From positions 898,845,309 through 898,909,308 of the forward strand of contig CM066035.1 in assembly GCA_033557465.1 (NCBI GenBank): a stretch of 64,000 nucleotides of DNA. Direction: 5' to 3'. Source of the DNA: Ichthyophis bannanicus. Its lineage: Eukaryota > Chordata > Amphibia > Gymnophiona > Ichthyophiidae. The translations under genes and the position numbers were made by a program. Below the pieces are notes generated by a model. That model did not search any database and was not told the DNA's origin. It saw only the letters and a list, made by a program, of their open reading frames with translations. Shown piece by piece: positions 1 through 10,663 of this stretch (positions are counted from its first letter, which is position 1; every line of letters begins with the position of its first letter).

Positions 1-402
1 TGAGCAACCAGGAGGAAGGTAGGGGGTCAAGGGGCAAGGGGTCTGGTGGGAGGAGGAAATGGCTTTGAGTTCAGGGGAAGTGATAGGTCAGAATGAGTGC
101 CAGATGTGAGGAAAGGTAGAGGAAGGGGGTGAAGGGACATCAACAAAAGAGGTGGAGGGACCAGGAGGGGGGGGGGAGAGAGGAAGAGGGCTGATGGGAA
201 AAGAGGAGCAAAGGGAGAGGACTTTGTCTGCGAAAAAGGAGGCAAGGGTTGAGGGGCTAGGGGTGGAAAGAGGTGGTGTGGACGGAGGGGTGGAGGTAGA
301 AGGAGAGGAAATGGATTTGAGAATTTGAAAGAGGTGTCTAGAGGAGTTCGAGGAAGAAGCTATAAGTTGAGAGTAATATGATTGCTTGGCCGAGGTTATC
401 AT

Positions 403-1381
403 TTATTTATTTAGTAAACATTTGTATACCGCTGCTTCCTACGATCAGCCACGGTTTACTTTACAGAATCATAATGTATCGTAATACATTGAATTTTCAA
501 AGATACAAATTTTGATTTGAGCAATGATTTACATAACACAAGGAATAGTGATTAGATACTTTGTACATAACATTGGGGTTCACAAATCTAAATAAACATT
601 GGATTGAAGGTGTGTGGGGGTGGGGATAAAAATATACATATATACAGGATTACATATCGGTAATCCATATGCTGCGTGTGTTTCGAGTGCCATAATGGGG
701 GGCAGAAGAGAATTTATTGAGGTAAGGTGTTGTAATTAGGTCGGGTTGTAGTAGGTCTGAAATAAATGGGTTTTGAGTTTCCTTCTGAATTCATTCAGGC
801 TATTTGACATTCGAAGCTCATGTGGGAGTTGGTTCCAGTGGATTGGCGCTGCATAGGTGAATGCTCTATTGCTTGTTTCTGCTTTAACAGATCTTCTGCT
901 GATTGGGACACAGAGAGTGTTGAGATTTATGGTTCTTCTGTTCCTGTTGAGCGGTTGCATAGTGATTAGGTTGTCCAGGTAGGAGGGAGCAATATTGTGA
1001 ATGAGTTTAAACGTTGTTATGAGTAGTTTGAAGATGATGCGGGCGGCTACCGGGAGCCAATGTAGTTCCATAAGCACTGGTGTTATGTGATCTGTGACGT
1101 TTTTTTCCATGATGATTCTCGCTGCAACATTTTGAGCCATTTGTAAGATATATAGGGTGTTCTTCGGAAGCCCTTGTAGAATGGCGTTGCAGTAGTCCAG
1201 GTGAGGAATGATTAGCGCTTGTGCAACAGTCCTGAAGTCGGATTTTTCTAGGATACTGCGAAGTGGTTGAAGAACTTTCAATTTGTAAAAAATGGCTCGG
1301 TTAACTGTGCGGAGGTGTTTATTCATCTTAAGGTTGTTGTCTAGTACGACCCCTAGATACTTTAGCCATCAGGCACACCTC
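403..1381 (-). mobile_element. 5'-truncated L2-like LINE inserted into another L2-like element
   Basis: An open frame (736-1326, 196 residues) encodes the C-terminal tail of an L2-type reverse transcriptase. It contains HLDYCNAILQGLP, ITPVLMELHWLPV and the terminal FRRKLKTHLFQTYY. The 3' end lies at 403 and has an ATAAATAAAT-type tail next to the GGTATAC stretch seen in the other L2 tails of this window. TATCAT occurs at both edges (397-402 and 1382-1387) and looks like the target-site duplication. Joining the flanks restores the reading of the host element (HLYRS... to ITSAKQSYYS), which supports a nested insertion. The 5' junction carries an unusual inverted duplication, listed separately. 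Confidence 0.8.
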
Positions 1382-1412
1382 TATCATAGAGCGATAGAGG
1401 TGTGCCTGATGG
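1366..1412. repeat. 20-bp perfect inverted repeat with 7-nt spacer at an insertion junction
   Basis: Positions 1366-1385 are the exact reverse complement of 1393-1412, with ATAGAGC between them. The right arm is original coding sequence of the interrupted L2-like element (AFHQAHLYRS). The left arm is an extra inverted copy of it at the 5' end of the inserted element. Confidence 0.9.
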
Positions 1413-2265
1413 AACGCAGTATCGGAAGCAACTGACGGTTTCTTCTTCCACAGATGCTCTGCGCAGCGAAAGTGGGTACGATGCAGATATAGGCCAGGAT
1501 GGTACCAGGAGTGGTGGGAGGGGGAGCGAGAGAAGATGGGACGAAGAGGGGCTAGAGTGTTAAAGGTGGCCGAGAGAGTAGAAGACCAGGTATCCACCTG
1601 TTGATCTACAGGTAGGGAAGAAAACTCTGGAGGGAAGAGGGAGTTAGCTGGTGGGGGGAAGGATTGTAGAGTAAGCAGGTTGATATGGCATTTAAGAATC
1701 TGAGAAGAGACCAAGGGGAGAGACCTGGATGTTCCGGGGACGGAAGAGAGAAAGAGAAAAGCAGACACCGGTGGTCAGACCAAGGGGTAGGAATAGGTTG
1801 AATGCAGGAAGGGAGGTGAGGGGAGGACTCAAGAGTAAGAATGAGGTCCAGAGTATGGTCAGAGATATGAGTCGGGCAAGCTACGTGTTGAGTAAAGCAT
1901 AGATCGGAGAAAAGTGAGGTGAGGACCTTATCACGCAATCTCATTTGAACTCCCAGGTGCACATTGAGGTCACCCAGGATAACCAATGTGGGGATAGAAG
2001 AACGGAATCGGATAAAGAAAGTAGAAGGGAGTCCCAGAGATCTGAACGCAAAGAAGGGGAGACATAGAGGAGGAGGAAATATATTGGGGTGGGAGAGTCT
2101 GAGCGAACTAGAAGGGATTCGGGGTAGGCAGGAGGGGGCGAGACGAGTGACAAAGAGAGGAAGGATCTGTAAATCAATGCTACACCACCGCCAGATTGAC
2201 GGAGACGGGGTATGTGAAAAGCAGAGTAGCCTGGAGGAAGACATTGATTGAGAAGAGCATCTTCC

Positions 2266-3990
2266 CCCTCACGGATGCATCTCTGCTGGGCTGGGGAGCC
2301 CATTGCCAGGACTTATGCACTCAAGGGTTGTGGTCTCCTCAAGAGAAGACGCAACAAATCAACCTCTTAGAGCTCTGGGCGATACACCTAGCTCTTCAAA
2401 CCTTCTCTCACATCAGTCTGTATTAGTACAAACAGACAACCAGGTGGCTATGTTCTGCGTGAACAAACAGGGAGGGACAGGGTCCAGCATCCTGTGTCAG
2501 GAGACACTGGACCTCTGTTCCTTTGCAATCTGACAAGGAATGTCTCTCAAAGCAGTTTACCTGCCGGGTCAGGAGAACTACCTAGCAGACAAGTTAAGCA
2601 GAATTCTCCAACCTCACGAGTGGCATCTGAATCCGGAGGTAGCCCAGCAGATCTTCCAGTGCTGGGGACATCCGGTCATAGATCTCTTTGCCAGTCCTGT
2701 ATGCATTTCCTCCCATGCCTCTGGTGGCCCGGACTCTATTCAAAATCCTTCGAGACAAGGCCTCGGTCATCCTGGTAGCCCCCAGATGGCCGACAACCTT
2801 GGTTTCCACTTCTCCTCCAGCTGGCGGTGGAAACTCCACTCCCTCTGCGGATGCAGCTCGACCTCCTGTCCCAGGAGCAGGGCTCTATCTTACATCCCAA
2901 CCTCAGGTCCCTCAACCTGATGGTATGGCTGCTGAAAGGGTAATGCTGGCTTCTCTCCTCCTGCCTAAGAACGTGGAAGAAGTGCTACTGGCCTCAAGGA
3001 GGCAGTCCACTAGGAAAACTTATGCCTTCAAGTGGCGTAGGTTTGAAGTGTGGTGTAACCAGCACAATGAAAACCCTTTATCTTGTCTGGTACCAGTGGT
3101 GTTACAGTACCTGCTTCACCTCTCAGAATTAGGCCTCAAGTCTAACTCTGTCTGGGTCCACCTGAGTGCTTTGTCAGCACACTACTTTCCAGTGGAATGA
3201 CAACCTCTTTCGTTTCACCCCTTGGTGTCCAGATTCCTCAGAGGTCTACTTCTGCTAAAATCCCCCGGTTCGTTCTCCGACAACCAAGTGGGGTCTGAAT
3301 GTGGTCTCGCAACAGCTTACTCGCCTACCTTTTGAACCGATGTCCAATTGCCATCTGCGCTGCCTCTCCTGGAAGGTGCTTTTCCTGGTGTCACTCACAT
3401 CTGCCAGACAAGTAAGTGAACTACAAGCTCTTGTGTCAGAAAGATCGTACACACGGTTTTATAGGAACAGGGTGGTCCTGCGCACTCACCCCAAGTTTCT
3501 TCCAAAAGTGGTCTCTCCATGCCACCTCAACCAAGAGGTGGTACTTCTGACATTCTTTCCCAGACCGCATGCCAGCCAGGCAGAGGCGGTTCTGCATACC
3601 CTTAATTGTAAGAGGGCATTAGCCTTCTATCTGGAACGTCCGCAGGGACATCGAAGGGCTACCCAGCTCTTCGTCTTTTATGACCCCAGTAAAATGAGGC
3701 TACCTGTCTCCAAGCGCACATTGTCCACCTGAGTGACAGACTGCATTGCCTGGGCATACAGGGCGGCCGACCTCCCATTGCAGGGTCAAGTCACGGCCCA
3801 CCGTGTCAGGGCTAATGCCTCCTCAGTGGCTCACCTCCGCTCTGTTCCGCTGTCAGACATCTGCCGGGCCGCAACCTGATCTTCAAGTCAGACTTTTGCA
3901 GCCCATTACTGCTTGGATGGAGAGTCCTGACGGGACAGTGCTTTCAGCCAGGCAGTACTCCGTAACTTATTTGAGGTTTAGGCAACTCCT
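2266..3990 (+). pseudogene. DIRS RNase H and tyrosine recombinase remnant, copy a
   Basis: RNase H signatures are LTDASLLGWGAH, VQTDNQVAMFCVNKQGG and LPGQENYLADKLSRI. The recombinase begins in an overlapping +1 frame near 2930 (AAERVMLASLLLP). It continues through RRQSTRKTYAFKWRRF, LGLKSNSVWVHLSALSAHY and an HRVRA segment, the expected His-x-x-Arg of the catalytic site. Internal stops include one after HQS in RNase H (near 2426), one after FPVE (3198) and a TGA at 3730-3732. The TGA stands where copy b has a Trp codon. The remnant is not functional. Confidence 0.8.
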
Positions 3991-4129
3991 ACCCTCCGGC
4001 CCTCTGGTGTCAGGCTACCGGGGGTGTGGAATCTCCGCTGAATTCCTATCGCAGCTGCTGCGGCTCTTCTAGAGGGAGCTATTTTTCAGCTAGGGGTTCT
4101 CGGTATTCTATAGCTAGGGAGTCCCATAT

Positions 4130-4220
4130 GTGAGGACTGACTTCCTGCTTGTTCCTGGAGAAAGCGTAGTTACTCACCTGTAACAGGTGTTCTCCAGGGA
4201 CAGCAGGAGTCGGTCCTCAC
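4130..4220 (+). repeat. DIRS internal complementary region (ICR), copy a
   Basis: The first part (4130 to about 4162) is the reverse complement of the DIRS left terminus seen at 11186. The second part is the reverse complement of the right terminus at about 4430-4486. The two complements are fused at GGAGAA/AGCGTAG, as expected for a template that bridges the two ends of the element during circle formation. Confidence 0.85.
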
Positions 4221-4299
4221 GACCCTCCCTCTTCCCCTGGAGTTGCAGTCCTACTATTGATTTTTATTCATTTTGCCGTCTTTTTAGCTATGTCATTTG

Positions 4300-4486
4300 A
4301 CTGAGAAAGATGGCACCCTTGGGCGGGAAGGGGATTGCTCATGCACGATGCTATCCCAAAGGCCTTCTTTGAAAGCTGAGGAATTGCTCCGCACGAGGGC
4401 TCCGTCGGCGCCGACGTCACCCATATGTGAGGACTGATTCCTGCTGTCCCTGGAGAACACCTGTTACAGGTGAGTAACTACGCTTT
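4300..4486 (+). repeat. DIRS right terminal repeat, copy a
   Basis: It begins at CTGAGAAAGATGGCACCCTT and ends at AACTACGCTTT. The last roughly 27 nt beyond CTGGAGAA are absent from the left repeat of the family. That right-hand extension is known for DIRS elements. It contains CAG/GTGAGT, a consensus 5' splice site in the sense of PHKA2 (GT at 4470-4471). Confidence 0.85.
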
Positions 4487-4697
4487 AGTTGCTGGAAGAG
4501 CAGAAAGTTCAGACTATTCCTACTTCGAGATGATCCCCCAGTTGGGATGCCACAGTCATATGTGCCAGGTTGAAATCATGTAGCAATAGCCATGTGTTTT
4601 ACAGTAAGTAAAAGCCACTGTGGCTTAACTAATACAGCAGTGCTAATATAACACATGTATAAATGGATGACCAAAATATGTTTCTATGTTTGCAAAG

Positions 4698-4796
4698 GCT
4701 GCGCTGGAAGCGATTGATGAACTGGATCTATTTGGAGCTCACGGGGGACCGAAGTCAGTGATCCATGTCCTCCCTGATGAAGTGGAACATTGTCAG
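4698..4796 (+). CDS. PHKA2: Phosphorylase b kinase alpha regulatory subunit, internal exon (AALEAIDEL...VEHCQ)
   Basis: The 33 codons read [17 protein letters not shown] followed by [16 protein letters not shown], part of the N-terminal glucoamylase-like domain of the large regulatory subunit of phosphorylase kinase. The subunit carries inhibitory phosphorylation sites and holds the catalytic gamma subunit in check in the (alpha-beta-gamma-delta)4 complex, which activates glycogen phosphorylase. The exon is bounded by a TTTGCAAAG acceptor (AG at 4696-4697, atypical A at -3) and a CAG/GTAG donor. It is in phase 0 on both sides. The LFGAHGG and [10 protein letters not shown] residues favour PHKA2 over PHKA1. 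The ATG at 4686 lies upstream of the exon and is not a start codon. Confidence 0.9.
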
Positions 4797-5825
4797 GTAG
4801 AATGTTTTACACACACACCAGACTGCCACACATGGGACCTTGTCACAATACTGAAGACTGTAATGTTTTACAGCCCTGAAAATCTCAGTTTTACAATGCC
4901 TCAGTCTGTTTGGAGGGGGCTATGAAATATGGGTATCTACTATATGTTTCTGTACCTGTCAGACTGGAGAACCCAAAAGAACTAGGGCAAAATGAGGTTG
5001 CATCCTCCCTTCTACATGCAGACAAAACTACAATGTAGTATCCAGGTAAATGCACGAAAGAAAATTCCTGACTGGTCTTCAAATAGTCTGTCACTGGGAA
5101 CTGCTTTCTTGTAGAGGAAGGCTTGGATTTCATGATACTCGGATACTGATGAGTGAAAACTCTCAAGGACTGTTAAAACTGAAGCCTCCATGCAGAGGTT
5201 GTGGGGCAGTAATCAATGTGTCTGTTTAAAATCCTGTGGATTGGATTCAAGCTGTAGCTATTTACGCCTGCTCAGGAGCACGTGTACAGTAAATGCTCCC
5301 GCATAAATTGCCACGCTGCCCCAGGACATGCCTAAACCCAGTCTGCACATTCTTGCATGTGGACCTCTGGGGTAAGTTTATAAAACTACCCTCTGTACAT
5401 GAAAAATGCTTTTTAAAATGATCCCCCCCCCCAAACGAGCCAGTAATCAAACTCCCTGTGGAACAGCAAGCTTTAAAAATGCAACTGGTGCATGGCTTAT
5501 GATACATCATACGCATAGACGTCTATGACTGCGTGGGAGCAGGTGCAAAGAATGCATTGGAAGTGACACACCGAAAATCATCATACAATCTCCTCACAGA
5601 ATTTCTTTCCCCCACATTAACTCCACCTATTATTTCGTGAACATGTGTATATTGTTACCTAGGGAGAGGGGGCAATAATCAGCTGTAATTTTCCATGGGT
5701 GAGCAAGTTTCTCGACTTCCAAACTTGAGCAGCTTGTTATAAAATCACCCTCGGAAGCATGTATTACATGTGGAAAAAGGCTTTTGTAAAATTGCATGCC
5801 TGTTTTTGCACAATCTACACATAGA
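4797..5825. other. PHKA2 intron, no gene seen
   Basis: AT-rich intron. Short stretches such as TTTATAAAACTACCCTC (near 5375) and TATAAAATCACCCTC (near 5740) resemble the ends of old palindromic MITE-type repeats that recur across the window. They are too degraded to delimit. Confidence 0.5.
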
Positions 5826-5896
5826 GGGTCTTTTACTAATAGGCACTAAGGTGTTGCACCAGACATGCGATTAGCACCAAAACCATGGTGCATTAA

Positions 5897-6394
5897 CACT
5901 AGAAGCCCCAAAGTACGTCAATTGACGCAAATGCATCTTCGAAGTTGTAGACCAGCGCCACTGCTAGAACCATGTCAGTCATGTTCCATGACTTTGTTAG
6001 CAAGGTCAAGATGTTCAAATATGTGCATCGAAAATTAATGACAGATGCACCTCCTAGCGGGAAAATGAATTTATACCTAGAAGCCCCAAAGTGCGTCAAT
6101 TGACGCACTCAATTGTCTTTTATGCGTCAATTGACGTACTTTGGGACTTCTAGGTATAAATTCATGTTCCCACTAGGTGGCGCATCTCAATCACTGTTTA
6201 CAGTTTTACTCCGACACTACAAACAATAAACACATGATGACTTCATGTAATGACGTCACATACTGCACATATTTAACAAATAAGTAACTTCACATTAATT
6301 CACATCTGCATTTCATGCTAAACGCAGTTGTGATAATGCGTCAATTGACGCACTTTGGGGTTTCTAGGTAAAATGCCTTTTGGGTCTTCTAGTG
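5897..6394. mobile_element. piggyBac-type MITE flanked by TTAA
   Basis: TTAA at 5893-5896 and 6395-6398 brackets terminal inverted repeats CACTAGAAG(C/A)CCCAAA. TTAA is the obligate target duplication of piggyBac elements. The unit is 498 bp, has no transposase, and sits inside the MITE at 5826-6748. It contains four copies of the 12-bp palindrome CGTCAATTGACG, at 5916, 6094, 6125 and 6339. Confidence 0.75.
6044..6186. repeat. Long imperfect palindrome inside the piggyBac-type MITE
   Basis: Arms of about 64 bp (6044-6107 and 6123-6186) are centred near 6115. Each arm holds a copy of the subterminal motif CTAGAAGCCCCAAAG...CGTCAATTGACG. It looks like a second, head-to-head copy of the MITE ends. 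Confidence 0.8.
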
Positions 6395-6748
6395 TTAAAT
6401 GCAACACTCCCGTGTTAGCTATTTGATGCATGGAAAGCATTTCCGTCGGAGTTAACGTGGAATCCTGTCGCATAGCGCATGTTGATTTAGCACAAGGGCA
6501 TCGAACAGCACATAGTGAGGTGGCATTAGGTTGATCTTGTGCTCATGCAGCTAGCACAAGGTGTTAACATGAACTCACAATGTCTGCTCTAAGCCCCTAC
6601 CCCACCCACACATGCCTGTGATGCAGGTTGCGCTGTTAGTGCGGGAATCATCCTGCGCTGTCAAGGCCCTGCGCTACCTGGCAATACACGTCCCAGCAGC
6701 GTGCGCCAGAACACATGCTACCAGGTAGCGCCCATTAGTAAAAGACCC

Positions 6749-7319
6749 CAAAGACTCGGTGGAAGGGGTGAAATTGCAATGCATAGGTGTACTTAATGAG
6801 CAGGCATGTAGCGTGCACACACGTTTCCACCTTTTCGGAGGATGTGTAAATTTGTGCGTTTGACATTTGTGTGCTATTGTGGCTATAAAATAGTCTTTAA
6901 ATAGGTACCTTTTGGGGCTTCTCACATAGGCTTCCTCTGCTAAAAGCATCCTCTTTAGGAAACACAGGAACATAGCTCGATGAAATATCAATCATTTGGC
7001 TCTTCTGACTGTAAATATAATGCCGGGAATTGTTAATACTGGGCTTTAGCCGCTGCACTATTCTAAGAGGAAAATGTCCGGCTGCTTCACACCTGCTAGG
7101 TCACCGACCATATTATGTAACTCACCTGCTATTGGATAGGAAGTTTTATTTATTTATTTAACAGGGTTCACCGCTTTCTCTTTTCGTTTGTCGAAGGGGC
7201 ATGAGATCAGACAGTGCTATCTATCATTAGCCATGCATTCCCCATCTTTCCTAAATCATGTCTTACTATAAATACTACTTTAGTTTTGAATTGTGTTTTT
7301 GTTTATTTTTTATTTTCAG
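6749..7319. other. PHKA2 intron, no gene seen
   Basis: Only a short TTTATTTATTTAACAGGGTTCACCG stretch near 7147 hints at an old L2-type tail. A pyrimidine tract (TTTATTTTTTATTTTCAG) leads into the acceptor of the next exon. Confidence 0.5.
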
Positions 7320-7466
7320 TCCATTCTTAACTCCATGCTACCAAGGGCTTCCACTTCAAAAGAAATTGATGCTGGCCTTCTGTCTATTATATCATACCCA
7401 GCCTTTGCAGTGGAGGACATGAACCTGGTTAACGAGACCAAAGATGAAATCATCACCAAACTGCAA
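7320..7466 (+). CDS. PHKA2: Phosphorylase b kinase alpha regulatory subunit, internal exon (SILNSMLP...IITKLQ)
   Basis: The 49 codons begin [20 protein letters not shown], continue [18 protein letters not shown], and end [11 protein letters not shown]. The exon follows directly, in phase 0, on VEHCQ of the previous exon. The TTTTCAG acceptor and CAA/GTAAGG donor are canonical. The [13 protein letters not shown] core is conserved in the glucoamylase-like domain of phosphorylase kinase alpha subunits. [18 protein letters not shown] and VEDMNLVN fit PHKA2, while PHKA1 has SKEVDA and VQLVEL-type residues here. The exon is intact. Confidence 0.93.
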
Positions 7467-7579
7467 GTAAGGAAGATTATTTTATATATTTCTATGGATA
7501 AGCTTAGACTGTATCTTGTTTTAGCTCACAGTCACCACTATCCTTCATGCTCATCTATTCTGTGAGACAGTATTTGCAT

Positions 7580-7900
7580 TCTGCACTTTTCTAGCCGAGG
7601 TTGGACAGGGCAGATTACAGCAACAAACAATAATACAGTGGACAACAACAAAAACATCTCAAAATAAAAGCATAATAATGAAATCCCACACCCATAACAC
7701 ACCGAAGCAGTAATAGCTTTAATTAATTACTGGTTATGACACATCCATACGTACCCCCACTACAGGTTTACCCTGCTTTCTTAACCAGAGAAGAGAGCAG
7801 CCAGGTTTTAAGGTGTTTGCAAAGCTGCAAATAATCATCTAGCTCTTGAATTTGAGCAGACAGACGATTCCATAATGTGGCTGAAATATGTGCATAGCTG
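7580..7900 (-). mobile_element. Degraded L2-like 3' fragment
   Basis: On the minus strand about 7790-7885 reads WNRLSAQIQELDDYLQLCKH followed by LKTWLL. This is the shape of the L2 reverse transcriptase C-terminus (W-N-x-L...F-x-K-x-L-K-T-x-L). The rest is an AT-rich 3' tail. Confidence 0.5.
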
Positions 7901-8325
7901 TGGTTTTCTTATAATCTGTTAACGTATTTTGTGACTCCACCCATATAAAAGGCATTTTATGAGAATATACACAGCAGGCCTTGAGTACACGCACATATGT
8001 ACACACAAATGCTCAAAAGCCCGCTGCTGAGAGCAGTTTTAAAGGGCTTTTCTGGCCCTGTGTCTCCCCCCCCCCCCCCGAACTCTATTTTTGGGCCTCC
8101 TATGGAAGTAGGGTGGAGGAGCAGCAACAACAGTGGTAGGGAGAAGGGATGAGGAGGGAGATGCTGGGCATCTCAGGGAGGAGGTACATCTTTTCTTGAC
8201 TTGAATGGAGATACACAGGCTAGGCGCTGTGAATCCCAAGCTTTTAAGTCAAGGCTGCAAAGGATTGGGGCTACTGTGCAGTTAAGATTTCTGTGCAAAT
8301 TTTTTTTTCTATGAAGCTAATAGAT
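7901..8325. other. Intron, no gene seen
   Basis: Contains a C-homopolymer (about 8067-8079) and a purine-rich stretch. Nothing else is recognisable. Confidence 0.4.
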
Positions 8326-9075
8326 ATGTTTATATTTATTTCACACTTTCTATACCACCCTTTGCACGCATCAGCATGGTTTACAATATTTGCCAAGACA
8401 CATATAAAGGAAAAGATAAATCAGTAACATAAAAATGAAAACAATAAAAGAACATACATAAAAGCAATAAAACAAGAACTACTACATTGCATTTCACCTG
8501 ACCAGAAATGACAGGACAAGAACCAGGAGAGAAAAAAGAAGCGTACAAATCCTGTAGCAGTCATGCACCGAGATCACATCACAACTCGAGGAGAAAACAA
8601 AACACTACATTTCCTGAAAAGTTGAAGAAAAGTAGTAGGTATTAAGAGCAATTTTAAATCTAGAAAAGGAAGTTTCAAGGCGGATGTATAGTGGCAAACT
8701 ATTCCAAAGATGAGGGGCTAAAAAGTAAAATGCAGCATGGCGAGTAGATTCAAGTCTGGCCTGGCTGGGTCTAGGAAGAACGAGAAAATTCTGATCCTGT
8801 GATCTAAGTGTACGAGATGGTGCATAGGGAAGAAGAAGATTAGGTAAGTATTAAAACTGACCAGAGCACAGCACCCTAAAAATTAACAACAAGATCTTGA
8901 ATTCAATTCTAAAAGCGAAGGGTAACCAGTGCTCCGCCATAAGTATGGGTGTCACATGATCACGATAATTAACTGATGCATCCAGCTTTATTGAACTATT
9001 TTGAATTTGTTGTAAACATTTCAGACGCGATTGTGGAAGCTCATTATGCAATGAATCGAAATAATCCAATCTAGC
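8326..9075 (-). mobile_element. Degraded L2-like LINE 3' end
   Basis: 8851-9069 (minus) encodes NELPQSRLKCLQQIQNSS, then RDHVTPILMAEHWLPFAFRI. The HVTP-L-EHWLP signature is shared with the other L2 tails. The 3' end near 8330-8390 has the TATACCACC...CATCAGCATGGTTTAC pattern. Confidence 0.65.
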
Positions 9076-9394
9076 CCATTCTTTGAGCTGAAACGACTTA
9101 AGGACATTTTTGTGGCTAAGGAAGAGCCCCGTGTACGAAGAGCTGACCTTGAAGCTTGAAAGTGCTGGCTGCCGCTCAAACTCCTCTGAACTGATGCGGT
9201 TTTGTTTTTAACTTTACTCTTATTGTCATTTCCATTTTGACCTTCTTAATATAGTCGTCTGTCTTCTGTAAAGTTATATTTCTTTCTTGTTTTGTTTTTC
9301 CTTTTTTTAAGTTTATTTCTATTGGACTTCAGTATGATTCCTTGGGCGTGTCTAAAAACAGCATTAAATAAAATAAATAAATAGCATCGAAAAA
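9076..9394 (+). other. Possible L2-type 3' tail on the + strand
   Basis: Ends in AACAGCATTAAATAAAATAAATAAATAG at 9359-9386. That resembles the ATAAATAAAT termini of the L2 copies, but no coding sequence is recognisable. Confidence 0.3.
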
Positions 9395-9460
9395 TGAAAT
9401 GACTTGCCAAACTCACAAGGAACATCGGTGAGAGAGACAGGATTTGAACCCAGGCTTAGA
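9395..9460 (-). mobile_element. SINE relic (tRNA-derived/MIR type)
   Basis: ATGACTTGCCAAACTCACAAGG followed by AGGATTTGAACCCAGGCT. The latter is an inverted pol III B-box (GGTTCAAATCC). The order matches the MIR/CORE-SINE family on the minus strand. Confidence 0.4.
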
Positions 9461-10663
9461 GATGTAAAATTTCCAGAAATTTTGACGTGATTGAAAATGT
9501 CTTTTTCTTTGGATTTTATCAGGGGCGGTGGAACTGAAATTTCAGGGAAATTTGAAATATACTCCCTGCTTATTTTGCGTAATATTTAACTTACTTTTCT
9601 GAACCATGGAGGGTGATTTTGCCTAGGCAGGAAAGGCACATAGGTCGATATATTTTGTGCCTGTTTTATGACGGTGACATATGCTCCTTTCTGCCTTTAT
9701 AAAGCGCCCTGAGGAAAAGTAGGCACAGGTGCTTACACCTGCTCTGAGGTGGGTGGATTTGCATGCCTGTGAGAATAAGTGTATAGACGTGTATTTTAAA
9801 GATTAGACGCCTAAATGCCAATCTCATCCCTGCCCCACCCATTCTCCATCTCTACATATATAGGGAGTCATTTTATAACAGGGTGCCCAGCTTAAGTTAG
9901 CAGGAATGCGCCTAGTTTGGCGCTATTTTATAAACACACCTCGGCACCTATGTGGCTTTACAAAGTAGTGGAGCAAATCCAACAGCAACACCACCTACAT
10001 TCAAGGTGCGGACATGCCGTCTGCTCAAGAGCAGGTGCAGCGTGAGTGCATGTTTTATAAAATACACGTCCACGTCGTAACGTCACCCACGTCGTAACGT
10101 CACCTTATCTCCACTCCTTTTTGTGCACATGCCAGCTTGTACCTCGTGTACTTTTAGCTGTGATCTAATTTTATGCAAATAAAATACAGTTTTACATTTC
10201 TAGATGGTTTACAAAATCGCCCTCATATCATGTAACAGCAAGCAGTATGTTTCTGTGCACCAACCTTTTATGGGCATATACTCGTGGGCAATTTAATAGT
10301 GTCCTACTTGAGTGCATAAAATACTGTTCTACATACTAAAGTCCTACTATAGAGCTACTCCCAAAATGGACTATGTACCCTTTTTTAATATGAAACTAAG
10401 ACATTAATATTTCCTAAATTCAATAAGTATACCAAACAGTTATTTCAAATATTTCCAGTGTTGTGAATCAACCTGTAAGCTGCTGCAACCTTAAGTATTT
10501 GAACAGGTCTAAGATTTTATTTGTCAGAATTAGGGAGTGGAGTTGAAAACAAAACTTGTCGACATTGTAATAAAGAAAGCAACTTTAACTGAAATTAGAC
10601 ACAATCTTCCTGTAAAACATGGTTGCATACCTGTAATGTGGTTCTCCATAGACAGCAGGATCT
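9461..10663. other. PHKA2 intron with a palindromic MITE-like patch, no gene
   Basis: About 9865-10225 starts GGAGTCATTTTATAACAGGGTG and ends TTTACAAAATCGCCCTC, imperfect inverted ends typical of a recurring non-autonomous DNA element in this window. ACGTCGTAACGTCACC is repeated directly at 10073-10100. From 10226 to about 10620 nothing is recognisable. At 10620-10662 GCATACCTGTAATGTGGTTCTCCATAGACAGCAGG resembles a diverged DIRS terminus. Confidence 0.45.

Larger units (their letters stand above)
1..2268 (-). mobile_element. L2-like LINE, endonuclease and linker region (decayed, interrupted)
   Basis: Read on the minus strand, 2268 to 1382 encodes a broken apurinic endonuclease domain in two frames. 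Visible landmarks are LNQCLPPGYS, a GGGVALIYRS segment, the LVILGDLNVH (GDLN) motif and PTPWSDHRCL near the end of the domain. The reading continues at 402 to 1 with the endonuclease-to-RT linker (YYSQLIASSSNSSRHLF, then LASFFADKV). This order is typical of the ORF2 of L2-clade LINEs. The RT part would lie left of the window. The element is split at 403-1381 by a second L2-like insertion, and at about 2268 it abuts DIRS copy a. Several frameshifts make it a dead copy. Confidence 0.75.
2266..4486 (+). mobile_element. DIRS-like retroelement copy a, 5'-truncated
   Basis: DIRS elements replicate through a reverse transcriptase/RNase H and integrate with a tyrosine recombinase instead of a DDE integrase. 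This copy starts abruptly at the RNase H domain (LTDASLLGWGAH) and lacks gag and RT. It then runs through RNase H and recombinase coding sequence to the DIRS 3' structure: an internal complementary region (4130-4220) and the right terminal repeat (4300-4486). Stops and frameshifts are scattered through it. It lies in the same orientation as the PHKA2 exons. Confidence 0.85.
5826..6748. mobile_element. MITE-like element with 19-bp terminal inverted repeats, host of a nested MITE
   Basis: GGGTCTTTTACTAATAGGC at 5826-5844 is matched at 18 of 19 positions by the reverse complement at 6730-6748. There is no coding sequence. Without the nested TTAA-flanked element the unit is about 420 bp. The target-site duplication is unclear, so the superfamily is not assigned. 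A degraded relative ends near 35090 (AGTAGCGCAGCTTAGTAAAC). Confidence 0.65.

Noticed and set aside
4686..4925. ORF starting ATG at 4686 as a short gene
   Set aside because: The conserved part is an internal PHKA2 exon bounded by AG at 4697 and GT at 4797. Upstream and downstream codons are intronic.
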